DNA from: FEN-1219 sp036563665 | Lineage (GTDB): Bacteria; Pseudomonadota; Gammaproteobacteria; Steroidobacterales; Rariloculaceae | DNA: 64,000 bases | Assembly (NCBI GenBank): GCA_036563665.1 | Contig: DATCLY010000023.1 | Location: 1 to 64,000 of the forward strand | Direction: 5' to 3' | Shown: in pieces, positions 53,313-61,887 of the stretch | Layout of the letters: each line of letters opens with the position of its first letter | Position numbering within the stretch: position 1 is the first letter of the stretch | Made by a program: the position numbers and the translations under genes | Notes under the pieces: generated by a model | Databases searched by the model: none | What the model was told of the DNA's origin: nothing | The model's input: only the letters and a program-made list of their open reading frames with translations

Positions 53313-53953
53313 TCACCCGCTCTCCTCCAGCTCCCGCATGCACTGCGCGAGCTCGTGAGCCGCGGAGCTCGGCTGCGCCTCCAACCCCCGGATGACGCCC
53401 AGCCGATCGCGCGCGCTGCGGCTCTGGCCGAGCTCCACTTGCCTTGCAGCGAGGCGATCGGGATCTCGAAGCCGACGATCGCATCGAGCATCGGCTCCAC
53501 GAACTCCGCGGGCGCATCAGTCAGCCGCCACGGATGCGGCTGCGCTCGCTCGTTGAAGTCGATGGTCCGTTCGAGCAGGTCACGCAGCCACGCGCGCTCG
53601 CGATTCCAGGTGATGCGGCCGCGGGCGTGCACGACCACGTAGTTCCACGTTGGGACGACCCGGCCGTGCTCCTGCTTGGCCGGATACCAGCTCGGCGAGA
53701 CGTAGTGGTGCGGCCCTTGGAACACGACGAGCACGTCGGCCCCATCCGGGAGCACCTGCCAGATCGGGTTCGCTCGAGCCACGTGGCCCTGCAATGCGCC
53801 GTAGTCGCCGCGCGATTCCACGAGGAGCAGCGGAACGTGCTCGGCTTCGAGCCCGCGCGCGGTGCTCGCGATCAGGGTCCCCAACGAGTGCCTCCTGATG
53901 AAATCGTGCAGGACCGGCAACTTCGCTTCCGCGAAATGTGACGGCGTGTACAT
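53313..53953 (-). pseudogene. PaiB-like FMN-binding regulator broken by a one-base frameshift
   Basis: The first 170 residues are a clean FMN-binding split-barrel protein of the PaiB family: MYTPSHFAEAKLPVLHDFI, GPHHYVSPSWYP, VPTWNYVVVHARG and VGFEIPIASLQGKW. Directly after GKW (about 53434) the frame reads arginine/serine-rich nonsense. In the neighbouring frame the expected end continues at once as ELGQSRSARDRLGVIRGLEA and ends in a TGA at 53315-53313. One base is therefore missing, most simply one G of a TGGGAG run now reading TGGAG. Corrected length is about 213 aa, normal for PaiB. It may be a true recent mutation or a sequencing error. Confidence 0.85.
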
Positions 53954-53983
53954 GTCGTTGCTCGTTTCTCTTGATGCTCGGCG

Positions 53984-54373
53984 CTAACGGACGATTGTGA
54001 AGCCGAGATACACGCCCGTGGGAATCGCTGCGATGAGAGCCGACAGGAACGAGGCCGCGGCGCTCACGGTCTTGACGATCGGCTTGTCGCGCACCGGCGA
54101 AGCGTTCGCCACGAGAGTGGCCGTGGCGGAGCCGATCCAGACCCCCGCGAAAGCGGACAGGAAGAAGAACGAATCGAAGAGCCCCTTACCGTCCACGATG
54201 CGGTCCCGGGCGAGTTGCGCATCGTGCCAACGGTCGAGGTACAGGACGCCCAGGAGGTAGATGCCGAGCCCCGCCAGCGCCGCCAGCGAGGCGAACACCG
54301 GCGGGCTGAGGCGCTTCCGCAAATAGAGCGCGGCGCCCGTCATCGCGAGGAAGGTCAGGATCCACAGTCCCAT
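53984..54373 (-). CDS. small four-helix membrane protein, unrecognised
   Basis: 129 aa from ATG 54373 with GGAG eight bases upstream. Four hydrophobic segments: MGLWILTFLAMTGAALYL, FASLAALAGLGIYLLGVLYL, DSFFFLSAFAGVWIGSATATL and VSAAASFLSALIAAIPTGVYL. I do not recognise the family; no charged residues occur in mid-helix to suggest transport. It lies between two decayed genes on the same strand, but its own frame is intact. Confidence 0.7.
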   Translation of the reverse strand: MGLWILTFLAMTGAALYLRKRLSPPVFASLAALAGLGIYLLGVLYLDRWHDAQLARDRIVDGKGLFDSFFFLSAFAGVWIGSATATLVANASPVRDKPIVKTVSAAASFLSALIAAIPTGVYLGFTIVR

Positions 54374-54419
54374 CGATGATCTCCGATCAGCGCATGCTCC
54401 ACGCGTGACGACAAGCGGT

Positions 54420-54645
54420 TCATACAAACGGGATCGCCATCGACGGCACGCCCGCGTGCGCAGCCGTGTGTGTCGTGCCCGCGCCTCCAGGCGTTGGCGG
54501 CCCCCCCGAGGAGCTTTGCCGACGAGAGCGTGGAGCGGTCGGCGAACAGCTGGACGTCGTGCCCCGCCTCGATCAGGCCTCGGCACACCGCCACGAGCGG
54601 GCGCGTATCCTCTTCGGTGCCATACGTAACGACGGTGAAGCGCAT
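54420..54645 (-). pseudogene. remnant of a family 1/28 glycosyltransferase: start and C-terminal motif with the middle deleted
   Basis: The reading frame starts MRFTVVTYGTEEDTRPLVAV and continues CRGLIEAGHDVQLFADRSTL, the N-terminus of UDP-sugar:sterol/macrolide-type glycosyltransferases (normally about 400 aa). After about 48 residues the frame becomes meaningless. In the next frame the same DNA reads TPGGAGTTHTAAHAGVPSMA and IPFV, then a stop (TGA 54422-54420). GGAGTT...AGVPS...PF is the nucleotide-sugar-binding end of the same family. The middle of about 250 codons is missing and the junction is out of frame, so no functional product is expected. Confidence 0.85.
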
Positions 54646-54681
54646 GACGGTCGGAGAGGAAGTGATACGAACCCAGAACGC

Positions 54682-55113
54682 CTACTCGACCAGCTCGCCC
54701 GTGCCGCCGAGCTCGATCGGCAAGTCGGAGAACTTCGGCAAGTCGTCTCGCGCGTCCAGCAGCCGTTCTCGATAGTGGACGTGCATCGTTGGCGCGAACG
54801 GGAAGTCCTTGATGAGCGACGCGAGCACGTCGCTCACGCCTTCGTCGTAATGGGCGTTCAGGACGCTGCCTCCACACTGGGTGCAGTGCTTGCGTTGGCT
54901 ACGCGGCGCTTTGGCGAAGGTGCCGAGGAGGTCCTCGCCCTTCCTGAAGCGCACGGAGGCGATCGGCCATAGCGTCGCCGCGTTCATTGGCGCGCCGAGC
55001 CAGCGCTTGCAGGAATCACAATGGCAGAAGCCCTGGAAGACGGGCTCGCCCGTCAACTCGAGCTCCACGGAGCCGCAGAAGCACGTGGCGGTATAGGTGC
55101 TCGACTTCGTCAT
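54682..55113 (-). CDS. GFA/CENP-V-family protein
   Basis: 143 aa. The zinc-binding cysteine pattern of the glutathione-dependent formaldehyde-activating enzyme (GFA) fold is complete: TATCFCGSVELEL, FCHCDSCKRWLGAP and KHCTQCGGSVL. Most bacterial members have no proven substrate. The start ATG 55113 overlaps the HAD gene stop by four bases, so the two are co-transcribed. The start is intact although both neighbours downstream are decayed. Confidence 0.92.
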   Translation of the reverse strand: MTKSSTYTATCFCGSVELELTGEPVFQGFCHCDSCKRWLGAPMNAATLWPIASVRFRKGEDLLGTFAKAPRSQRKHCTQCGGSVLNAHYDEGVSDVLASLIKDFPFAPTMHVHYRERLLDARDDLPKFSDLPIELGGTGELVE

Positions 55114-55904
55114 ATTGCGCGCCCTCCAACGTCGTTTTCCGTCTTGACTTCGTTTCCATCGTGTGCCGTATCACCGTCCGCCGGGCTGCCGCGTCGAGCG
55201 TCCAGCCCGGCCAGTGCGAGAACCGCATGCAAACTGTCGATGCGGTCTCCCGCGTAGGTTGAACGGCGGCCGTCGCGTTCCAGGAGCACGGGACGCATGC
55301 CGACGGATGCGCTTCCTTCGATGTCCCAGAGGATGTCGTCGCCGACGAAGATGCAGTCCGACGGGCGACAATCCAACGCGCGCAGGGCGTGCTGGAAGAT
55401 CGCGGGGGCGGGCTTTCGCCAACCGACGTCCCCACACATGACGACCGCGTCGACTGCGTCGGCCAGCCGCAACCGCCACAGCTCTTCACGCCAGAGATCC
55501 GCCGGGCTCCCCCACGGGGCATTCGAAACGATCGCGGTTCGGACTCCCGCTCTTCTCAGCGCGTCCAGCGTCGGGAGCGCGTCGTCGTAGACGCGACCGA
55601 GCGCGAAGATCGGCCCGAGGAACCGCCTGCACACGGTGGCAGCGAGCGAACGATCGTTCGCGAGCGGCACCCGGAAGATACGCTCGAGCCGCTCGACCAT
55701 CGGTGTCACGCGGTGGTCCGGAGCGTCGCCCGTCTCGGCGTCTGCCGCGTGCAGGGCCGCGTCGAGTGGCACGTCGCAGAGGCCGCGAACGGCCAGCTCG
55801 TCCCGAACGGCGCGGATGGCGTCGGCCAGGATTGGTGGGAACTCGCTCGGGCGGTAGTAGGCCGCGAGCGTATTGCCGAGATCAAAGAGAACTGCGGCGA
55901 CCAT
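55110..55904 (-). CDS. HAD-superfamily hydrolase
   Basis: 264 aa from ATG 55904. Motif I is VLFDLGNTLAAYY with the nucleophile Asp8; the usual second Asp is Asn, as in several FDLGNT-type HADs. Motif II is TAIVSNAPWG, motif III a lysine in GWRKPAPAIFQHAL, and motif IV DCIFVGDDILWDIEGS. A C1 helical cap lies between motifs I and II. The substrate cannot be told. The C-terminal 30 residues are hydrophilic and poorly conserved-looking. Confidence 0.9.
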   Translation of the reverse strand: MVAAVLFDLGNTLAAYYRPSEFPPILADAIRAVRDELAVRGLCDVPLDAALHAADAETGDAPDHRVTPMVERLERIFRVPLANDRSLAATVCRRFLGPIFALGRVYDDALPTLDALRRAGVRTAIVSNAPWGSPADLWREELWRLRLADAVDAVVMCGDVGWRKPAPAIFQHALRALDCRPSDCIFVGDDILWDIEGSASVGMRPVLLERDGRRSTYAGDRIDSLHAVLALAGLDARRGSPADGDTAHDGNEVKTENDVGGRAI

Positions 55905-56099
55905 CGCTCGAGAACGCAGCCATCTCCGCTCGGCGGCGCCAGCACTCCATGGACGCTGGATCTTCAGGCATTTGGTCCCTCGCCGAATCCCATCAGCTCG
56001 CAAATCGCGGCGGCGTTCTCGGCGCCGCCGATTCGAGCGGCAATGCTCCTACGCCATCCCGTGCTCCGCCGCCATTTCCGCTCCTTTGTGCGCACCCCA

Positions 56100-56333
56100 C
56101 TAGATTTTCGGGGTGCCCAATCGCACCTGCCGATCGATGACGCGGTTGAGCACCGGCGTCTGCGACGTAGCGAAGACACTCGACGTGCACGAATACAGGC
56201 CGCCCGCCGCGATCGGCCATCTGCCGATGATCGTCCAGGCGATGAGCCCGGCCAGCGGCGTTGCGAGGAACCGGCGGCTCGCGAACTCCGCGCGCTGCTG
56301 CTCCAGTTTTATGGGGTCGCGAAACAGCATCAT
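56100..56333 (-). CDS. short unrecognised ORF, possibly a gene remnant
   Basis: 77 aa: MMLFRDPIKLEQQRAEFASR and then RFLATPLAGLIAWTIIG. The first 40 residues look like a real start of a small membrane protein (charged N-terminus, then a helix), but the remaining 37 residues lose membrane character. This could be a truncated gene in the same decay zone as the two pseudogenes nearby. No ribosome binding site is clear. The 145 bp upstream, towards the manC-like gene, hold nothing I recognise. Confidence 0.4.
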   Translation of the reverse strand: MMLFRDPIKLEQQRAEFASRRFLATPLAGLIAWTIIGRWPIAAGGLYSCTSSVFATSQTPVLNRVIDRQVRLGTPKI

Positions 56334-56478
56334 GGATGCAAATATGCTACTGGTACAGCGGAGCCGTGTAGCATGGAAGGCGAGAACGATCGCGAGCGGG
56401 GGGCGGACGGGCCGGCGGCCGCGCCGCGAAGCGGTTTGCGCGTGCTTTACGTACCCAGCGGCTCGCAGGCGTGGCGGC

Positions 56479-57537
56479 TCACGTCTGACGGGTCTCGGCC
56501 TCGAGCGCCTCGACCACCGCCTTGAGCTCCTGTGACCGGCTCTTCGCCATGACCAGCACCGCGTCGTCGGTCTCGACCACCACGCATCCCTCGATGCCGA
56601 TCGCGACCACGCGGCGGCCGTTGGCCGTCACGTAGGTGTCGCGGCACGCGCGCGCGATCACGTCGCCCCGCAGCGAGTTGCCGTCGCCGTCTTTCTCGAG
56701 CACATCGTGCAGCGCGGCCCAGGAGCCCACGTCGCTCCAGCCGGCGTCGAGGGGCACGACGGCCGCGCGGCGGGTCTTCTCCATGACGGCGTAGTCGACC
56801 GAGTCCGACGGCGAGTCGTGAAACGGCGGGCCGAGGCGGGTGAAGTCCGCGTCTACCGCGGCCTCGGCGAGCGCCCGTCGGCACGCCGCCGTCATCGCCG
56901 GCGCGTGACGCTCGAGCTCCTGCAGATAGGTCGCGGCCGAGAACAGGAACATGCCGCTGTTCCAGAGGTAGCGGCCCGAGGCGACGTACGCTTCGGCGGT
57001 CGCGCGGTCGGGCTTCTCGACGAACTCCGCGAGCACCGACCAGCGGCCGCGGTCTTCGCCACGGCGCAGATAGCCGTAGCCCGTCTCGGGCCGATCCGGC
57101 ACCACGCCGAAGGTCACGAGGTGGCCGCCGGCCGCGGGCTCGAGGGCGTGCTCGACGGCGGCCCGGAACGCGGCCGTGTCGGCGATGACGTGGTCCGCCG
57201 GCAGCACGAGCAGCAGCGACTCGGGCGCGGCGAGGAGCGCCGCGACGCCTACCGCCGGCGCCGTGTTGCGGCCCACCGGCTCGAGCACGATGGCGCGCGG
57301 CGCGATGCCGAGCTCGCGCAGCTGCTCGGCCACGAGGAACCGGTGCGCCTCGTTGCAGACGACGATGGGCGCCGCGACCTCGGCGCCGCGCAGCCCCGCG
57401 AGCCGCAGCAGCGTGTCCTGGAAGAGCGTGCGCGCGGAGACGAGCGGCAGGAACTGCTTCGGCTGAGCGCTGCGCGACAGCGGCCAGAGCCGCGTGCCGG
57501 AGCCGCCGGAGAGGATGACGGGGACGAGAACGCTCAT
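56479..57537 (-). CDS. manC: mannose-1-phosphate guanylyltransferase (single domain)
   Basis: 352 aa. It makes GDP-mannose from mannose 1-phosphate and GTP. The nucleotidyl-transferase signature LSGGSGTRLWPLSR is at residues 9-22, with FVEKPD and YLWNSGMFLF downstream; LVLPADHVI is the metal-binding loop. The C-terminal cupin (phosphomannose isomerase) domain of bifunctional AlgA/ManC enzymes is absent. GDP-mannose could supply the glycan genes at 20-23 kb, but that link is only inference. Confidence 0.92.
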   Translation of the reverse strand: MSVLVPVILSGGSGTRLWPLSRSAQPKQFLPLVSARTLFQDTLLRLAGLRGAEVAAPIVVCNEAHRFLVAEQLRELGIAPRAIVLEPVGRNTAPAVGVAALLAAPESLLLVLPADHVIADTAAFRAAVEHALEPAAGGHLVTFGVVPDRPETGYGYLRRGEDRGRWSVLAEFVEKPDRATAEAYVASGRYLWNSGMFLFSAATYLQELERHAPAMTAACRRALAEAAVDADFTRLGPPFHDSPSDSVDYAVMEKTRRAAVVPLDAGWSDVGSWAALHDVLEKDGDGNSLRGDVIARACRDTYVTANGRRVVAIGIEGCVVVETDDAVLVMAKSRSQELKAVVEALEAETRQT

Positions 57538-57588
57538 GCCGCTCCTTGGTTCGCGCCCAGCGATCGTAGCATGGGCGCGCGCGCCGTA

Positions 57589-58434
57589 TCAGTGGAGCCG
57601 CGTGCTCCGGGTTTCGCCGCGCAGGATGGCGGTGGCGTCGCGCTCGTCGTAGCGGAAGGTGCGGTTGCAGAACTCGCACGTGAGCTCGACGCAGCCGCGA
57701 TCCGCGAGCAGCTGCTCGACCTCGTTGGCGCCGAGCATGCGCACGATGCCGGCGATACGGTCCGGCGTGCACCGGCAATCGTGCAGCACGGGGCGCGGCT
57801 CGAACAGCCGGATGTCGTAGCTCGCGAAGAGCCGCGGCAGCAGCTCCGTTGCAGGCGCGGCGAGCAGGTCGTCGCCGTCCACTTCCTGCGCGAGCTCCGC
57901 CGCCCGCTCGAAGTCCTCGCTCTGCGGCTCCTTCCCGGGCAAGGCCTGGAGCAGGAGCCCCGCGGCATTGCGCTCGGTGCTCTTCAGGATCAGCCGCGTC
58001 GCGAGCTGCTCCGATCGGCGGAAGTAGTCCTCGAGACAGATTCCGAGCCGCGCGCTCGTGAGCGGCACCACGCCCTGAAAGCTGCCGTGGCGAGCACCCG
58101 TGTCGAGGTGGACCACCAGCCGACCGGCGCCGAGCAGCGACTGACCGGCCGTGTACTCGCCGCAATGCGCCATGCCGCGCACCCTCAAGTCCTCGGTGCA
58201 CTGCACGAGCAGCAGCCGCACGGGGCCGTCACCCTGCAGCTGCAACGAAACCTGCGGCTTGTACTTGAGCCCGCTCGCGAGCAGCACGGTGGCCGCCACG
58301 CCCTCGCCGAGCAGGCGCTTGAGCTCGGCCGGGTAGATGTGTTGCGCGATGACCTGCTGCCAGGTCTCCTGGAGGCGCACCAGCGCGCCGCGCACGCCGC
58401 GACCCTCGAGCAGGAACGTCTGCACTTCGTTCAT
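57589..58434 (-). CDS. hslO: redox-regulated chaperone Hsp33
   Basis: 281 aa. The N-terminal domain (YPAELKRLLGEGVAATVLLASGLKYKPQVSLQLQGDGPVRLLLVQC) is typical Hsp33. The C-terminal zinc centre has C220-x-C222 and C253-x2-C256 (CELTCEFCNRTF region), which form disulfides on oxidative stress and switch the chaperone on. An extra cysteine, C248, sits just before the second pair. The start ATG 58434 overlaps the gatB stop, an unusual coupling. Confidence 0.95.
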   Translation of the reverse strand: MNEVQTFLLEGRGVRGALVRLQETWQQVIAQHIYPAELKRLLGEGVAATVLLASGLKYKPQVSLQLQGDGPVRLLLVQCTEDLRVRGMAHCGEYTAGQSLLGAGRLVVHLDTGARHGSFQGVVPLTSARLGICLEDYFRRSEQLATRLILKSTERNAAGLLLQALPGKEPQSEDFERAAELAQEVDGDDLLAAPATELLPRLFASYDIRLFEPRPVLHDCRCTPDRIAGIVRMLGANEVEQLLADRGCVELTCEFCNRTFRYDERDATAILRGETRSTRLH

Positions 58435-59879
58435 GCGTCTCCGCCGTCGAGGCGCGCCTTGAGTATCCGGTTCACTTCCTGCGGGTTCGCCTTGCCCTTC
58501 GACGCCTGCATGACCTTGCCGACGAAGAAGCCCAACACCTGCGTCTTGCCCGCGCGGTACTGCTCCACCTGCGCGGGATGCGCGGCGATGACCTGATCCA
58601 CGAGCGCCGCGATGCTCGCGGTGTCGGTGATCTGCTCGAGGCCGCGGCTCTTGATGATCTCGGTGACGTCGCCGCCGCCGCTCTCCCACAGGGCCTCGAA
58701 GACCTCCTTGGCGATCTTGCCGGAGATGGTGCCGTCCTCGATCTTGTCGAGCAGCTGCGCGAGCGTCGCCGCTGGCACTTTCGACCGGCCGATGTCGAGC
58801 CCTTCACGGTTCAGCGCGCCCGTGAGGTCGCCCATGACCCAGTTGGCGGCCGTCTTCGGCGTGGCGCGCGTGGCGGCCACCACGGCCTCGTAGTAGTCCG
58901 CGAGCTCGCGCTCGGCCGTGAGCACGCCGGCGTCGTAGGCGGAGAGGGCGTACTGCTCCATGAACCGGCGGCGCTTCGCGTCCGGCAGCTCGGGCAGCTC
59001 CGCGCGGGCGCGCTCGATCAGCGCCTCGTCCACCACCAGCGGCAGCAGGTCGGGGTCCGGGAAGTAGCGGTAGTCGTTCGCCTCTTCCTTCGTGCGCATG
59101 GACCGGGTCTCGTTGCGGTCCGGGTCGTACAGGCGCGTCTCCTGCACCACGTGCCCGCCGCTCTCGAGCACGTCCATCTGCCGCTCGGCCTCGGCCTGGA
59201 TGGCCCGCTCCACGAAGCGGAAGGAGTTCAGGTTCTTGAGCTCGGTCCGCGTGCCGAGCTTCGGGTCGCCGGGCCGGCGAATCGACACGTTGGCGTCGCA
59301 GCGGAACGACCCCTCCTGCATGTTGCCGTCGGAGATGCCGAGATAGCGAACGAGGCTGTGGATCTTGCGCATGTAGATGCCGGCCTCCGCCGCGGAGCGC
59401 AGGTCCGGCGCGGAGACGATCTCGATGAGCGGCGTGCCGGCGCGGTTCAGATCGATGCCCGTGAGGCCGTGGAAGTCCTCGTGCAGCGACTTGCCCGCGT
59501 CTTCCTCGAGGTGCGCCCGCACGATGCCCACGGTCTTCGTGCCGCCGTCCGGCAGCTCGATCTCGACGCGGCCGTCGTAGACGATCGGCAGCTCGTACTG
59601 GCTGATCTGATAGCCCTTGGGGAGGTCCGGATAGAAGTAGTTCTTACGGGCGAACACCGAGCGCCGGGCGATCTGCGCGTCGATGGCGAGCCCGAACTTC
59701 ACGGCCATGAGCACGGCCTTGCCGTTCAGCACCGGCAGCACGCCCGGGTAGCCCAGGTCGACCAGCGACGCCTGGGTGTTCGGCGCCGCGCCGTAGCGTG
59801 TGGGGGCGCCCGAGAAAATCTTGCTCGCCGTGGCGAGCTGGGTGTGGATCTCGAGGCCGATGACGATTTCCCAGTCCAT
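58431..59879 (-). CDS. gatB: aspartyl/glutamyl-tRNA amidotransferase subunit B
   Basis: 482 aa. With GatA and GatC it converts Glu-tRNA(Gln) and/or Asp-tRNA(Asn) to the amide form. The first residues MDWEIVIGLEIHTQLATASKIFSGAPT, the RAHLEEDAGKS region and SFRCDANVSIRRPG are diagnostic. The C-terminal YqeY-like tRNA-binding domain ends in KANPQEVNRILKARL. The gene is of normal length. Its stop overlaps hslO by four bases. Confidence 0.98.
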   Translation of the reverse strand: MDWEIVIGLEIHTQLATASKIFSGAPTRYGAAPNTQASLVDLGYPGVLPVLNGKAVLMAVKFGLAIDAQIARRSVFARKNYFYPDLPKGYQISQYELPIVYDGRVEIELPDGGTKTVGIVRAHLEEDAGKSLHEDFHGLTGIDLNRAGTPLIEIVSAPDLRSAAEAGIYMRKIHSLVRYLGISDGNMQEGSFRCDANVSIRRPGDPKLGTRTELKNLNSFRFVERAIQAEAERQMDVLESGGHVVQETRLYDPDRNETRSMRTKEEANDYRYFPDPDLLPLVVDEALIERARAELPELPDAKRRRFMEQYALSAYDAGVLTAERELADYYEAVVAATRATPKTAANWVMGDLTGALNREGLDIGRSKVPAATLAQLLDKIEDGTISGKIAKEVFEALWESGGGDVTEIIKSRGLEQITDTASIAALVDQVIAAHPAQVEQYRAGKTQVLGFFVGKVMQASKGKANPQEVNRILKARLDGGDA

Positions 59880-59966
59880 CGCTGTCAGGGTTCGAGTCTG
59901 TCCGCGTCGCGCATGTTCCGAGCTCGAAGGGGCACGCCGGAGGAGCCGGCCCCTGGCGGCTCGCTC

Positions 59967-61427
59967 CTATAGATAGGCTTCGGGCATCCGGGTGTGCCAG
60001 TCGGTCGCCTGCTGATAGCGGTGAGCCGTCTTGAGCAGCTCCACCTCGCCGAGCGCCGGGGCGATCAGCTGCAGCCCCACGGGCAGCCCGTCCACGAACC
60101 CGCACGGCAGCGACACGGCCGGGAGCCCCGCCAGGTTGGCGCCGATCGTGTAGATGTCGTTCAAGTACATCTGGATCGGGTCGTTGGTCTTCTGGCCGAG
60201 CCGGAACGCCGGGGTGGGCGTGGTGGGGCCGGCCACGAGGTCCACCTCCGCGAACGCCCGCTCGAAGTCCTGCCGGATGAGCTGGCGTACCTTCTGGGCC
60301 TTGAGGTAGTAGGCATCGTAGTAACCGGCCGACAGCACGTAGGTGCCGGTCAGGATCCGCCGCTTCACCTCGGCGCCGAAGCCTTCGCCGCGGTTGCGCA
60401 TATAAAAGGAGCGGAGGTCGAGGTTGTCGGCCTTCTCCGAGCGGTAGCCGAAGCGGATGCCGTCGAAGCGCGACAGGTTGGACGACGCCTCGGCGGGCGC
60501 CACCACGTAGTAGGCGGGCACCGACAGGTGCACGTGGGGGAGCTCGATCGGCTTGATGGTCGCGCCTTCCTTCTCGAGCTCCCGGAGCGCCGCGTGCACG
60601 GCTTCCCCGAGCCGCGGGTCGAGCCCCTCTTCGAAGAAGCTCGTGGGCACACCGATGGACGGCGGACGCCACTCCTCCGCGAGCAGCCGGGAGTAGGGCG
60701 GCACCGGGTCGTCGAGGCTCGTGGAGTCGCGCTCGTCGAAGCCGGCCATGTGCTCGAGCAGCAGCGCGGCGTCCTCCGCCGTGCGGGTGAGCGGCCCGGC
60801 CTGATCGAGGCTCGAGGCGAACGCCACCATGCCGTAGCGCGACACGCGGCCGTAGGTGGGCTTCAACCCGGTGATGCCGGAGAGCGCGGCGGGCTGGCGG
60901 ATCGACCCGCCGGTGTCGGTGCCCGTGGCGCCGCACGCGAGCCCCGCGGCCACGGCCGCCGCCGAGCCGCCGGAGGAGCCGCCCGGCACGCAGTCGTGGT
61001 GCCAGGGGTTGCGCACGGGTCCGTAGAAGCTCGTCTCGTTCGACGAGCCCATGGCGAACTCGTCCATGTTGGTCTTGCCGAGCATGACGCCGCCGGCCCG
61101 CTCCAGGCGCTCGACGACGGTGGCGTCGTACGGCGCGACGAAGTTGTCGAGCATGCGCGAGCCGCACGAGGTCTTCACGCCGGCCGTGCAGAAGATGTCC
61201 TTGTGGACCAGCGGAATGCCCGTGAGCGCCGTATGATCGCCGCGGGCGATGCGCCGGTCGGCCGCCTCGGCCTGGCGCAGCGCCTGCTCGGCGGTGACGG
61301 TGATGAAGGCGTTCAGCGCGCCGTCGAAGCGCTCGATGCGCTCGAGGAAGTGCCGGGCGAGCTCCACGGCGGACACGCGGCGGGCGCGGAGGTCGGCGGC
61401 GAGCTGGGCGATGGTCTTGCGGTGCAT
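59967..61427 (-). CDS. gatA: aspartyl/glutamyl-tRNA amidotransferase subunit A
   Basis: 486 aa amidase subunit that frees ammonia from glutamine. The amidase triad is present: Lys76 (VHKDIF), the GGSSGGS loop at 149-155, and the nucleophile Ser173 in TDTGGSIRQPAALSG. Length and the end (HTRMPEAYL) fit the family. It is separated from gatC by 65 bp containing a REP-like element, and from gatB by 87 bp. Confidence 0.98.
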   Translation of the reverse strand: MHRKTIAQLAADLRARRVSAVELARHFLERIERFDGALNAFITVTAEQALRQAEAADRRIARGDHTALTGIPLVHKDIFCTAGVKTSCGSRMLDNFVAPYDATVVERLERAGGVMLGKTNMDEFAMGSSNETSFYGPVRNPWHHDCVPGGSSGGSAAAVAAGLACGATGTDTGGSIRQPAALSGITGLKPTYGRVSRYGMVAFASSLDQAGPLTRTAEDAALLLEHMAGFDERDSTSLDDPVPPYSRLLAEEWRPPSIGVPTSFFEEGLDPRLGEAVHAALRELEKEGATIKPIELPHVHLSVPAYYVVAPAEASSNLSRFDGIRFGYRSEKADNLDLRSFYMRNRGEGFGAEVKRRILTGTYVLSAGYYDAYYLKAQKVRQLIRQDFERAFAEVDLVAGPTTPTPAFRLGQKTNDPIQMYLNDIYTIGANLAGLPAVSLPCGFVDGLPVGLQLIAPALGEVELLKTAHRYQQATDWHTRMPEAYL

Positions 61428-61436
61428 GTTCAGGGG

Positions 61437-61469
61437 TCGAAGATCGCGCCTCGAAAGGCGCTCCTACCG
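61437..61469 (-). repeat. REP-like element between gatC and gatA
   Basis: The minus strand reads GGTAGGAGCGCCTTTCGAGG and ends in CGCGATCTTCGA. It lies inside the gatCAB operon, like the nuo copy. The centre is TTTCGAGG instead of TTTCCAGG, with the palindromic GCGCC/GGCGC arms intact. Confidence 0.85.
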
Positions 61470-61492
61470 GCCGTCGGGCGGCGTCAACTGCG

Positions 61493-61780
61493 TCACTCGA
61501 TGACCTTGGGCACGAGGTACAAGCCCCGCTCCACGCGGGCGGCATTGCGCTGGTAGAGCTCGTGCCGGTCCTCTTCCGTGACCACGTCCTCGCGCAGCCG
61601 TTGCGGCCGCTCGAGCGGGTGGGCCATGGGGGTGACGCCCTCCGTGTCCACCTTCTGCAGCTCGCCGACCATGGCGACGATGTCCGTCAGCTTGGCGGTC
61701 AGGTCGGGCAGCTCGGAGGCGGCTATCTCGAGCCTGGCAAGCTCGCATAGCTTGGAGATGTTTTCCGGATTGAGACTCAC
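61493..61780 (-). CDS. gatC: aspartyl/glutamyl-tRNA amidotransferase subunit C
   Basis: 95 aa from GTG 61780 (MSLNPENISKLCELARLEI). GatC stabilises the GatA-GatB complex; ELPDLTAKLTDIVAMVGELQKVDTEGVTPMAHP and LREDVVTEEDRHELYQRNAARVERGLYLVPKVIE are typical. An ATG at 61807 is in frame, but a TATAGT box at 61816-61811 would place the transcript start after it, and 95 aa is the usual GatC size, so the GTG is preferred. First gene of gatCAB. Confidence 0.94.
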   Translation of the reverse strand: MSLNPENISKLCELARLEIAASELPDLTAKLTDIVAMVGELQKVDTEGVTPMAHPLERPQRLREDVVTEEDRHELYQRNAARVERGLYLVPKVIE

Positions 61781-61810
61781 TCGAATCGCCAGTGATGCAT
61801 GTCTCATTAG

Positions 61811-61816
61811 ACTATA
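61811..61816 (-). promoter_or_regulatory. candidate -10 box of the gatCAB promoter
   Basis: TATAGT on the minus strand predicts a start of transcription near 61804, about 24 nt upstream of the GTG used for gatC. The -35 region is weak. This box supports the shorter GatC start. Confidence 0.4.
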
Positions 61817-61824
61817 CACGTCGC

Positions 61825-61853
61825 TTGTGGATTGGCCTACCCGTTGCTAAAGT
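61825..61853 (+). promoter_or_regulatory. candidate sigma-70 promoter of mreBCD
   Basis: A -35 box TTGTGG at 61825-61830 and a -10 box TAAAGT at 61848-61853 are separated by exactly 17 bp. The start of transcription would be near 61860, leaving a leader of about 28 nt before mreB. It overlaps the divergent gatC control region. Confidence 0.5.
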
Positions 61854-61887
61854 CGCCGTCGTTCTCTCCTAGCGGGCTTGGCGCCCA

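Noticed and set aside
59940..59972. REP-like copy between gatB and gatA
   Set aside because: Only the TAGGAGCGAGC-like head fits; the centre and tail differ, so it was left out of the repeat family.
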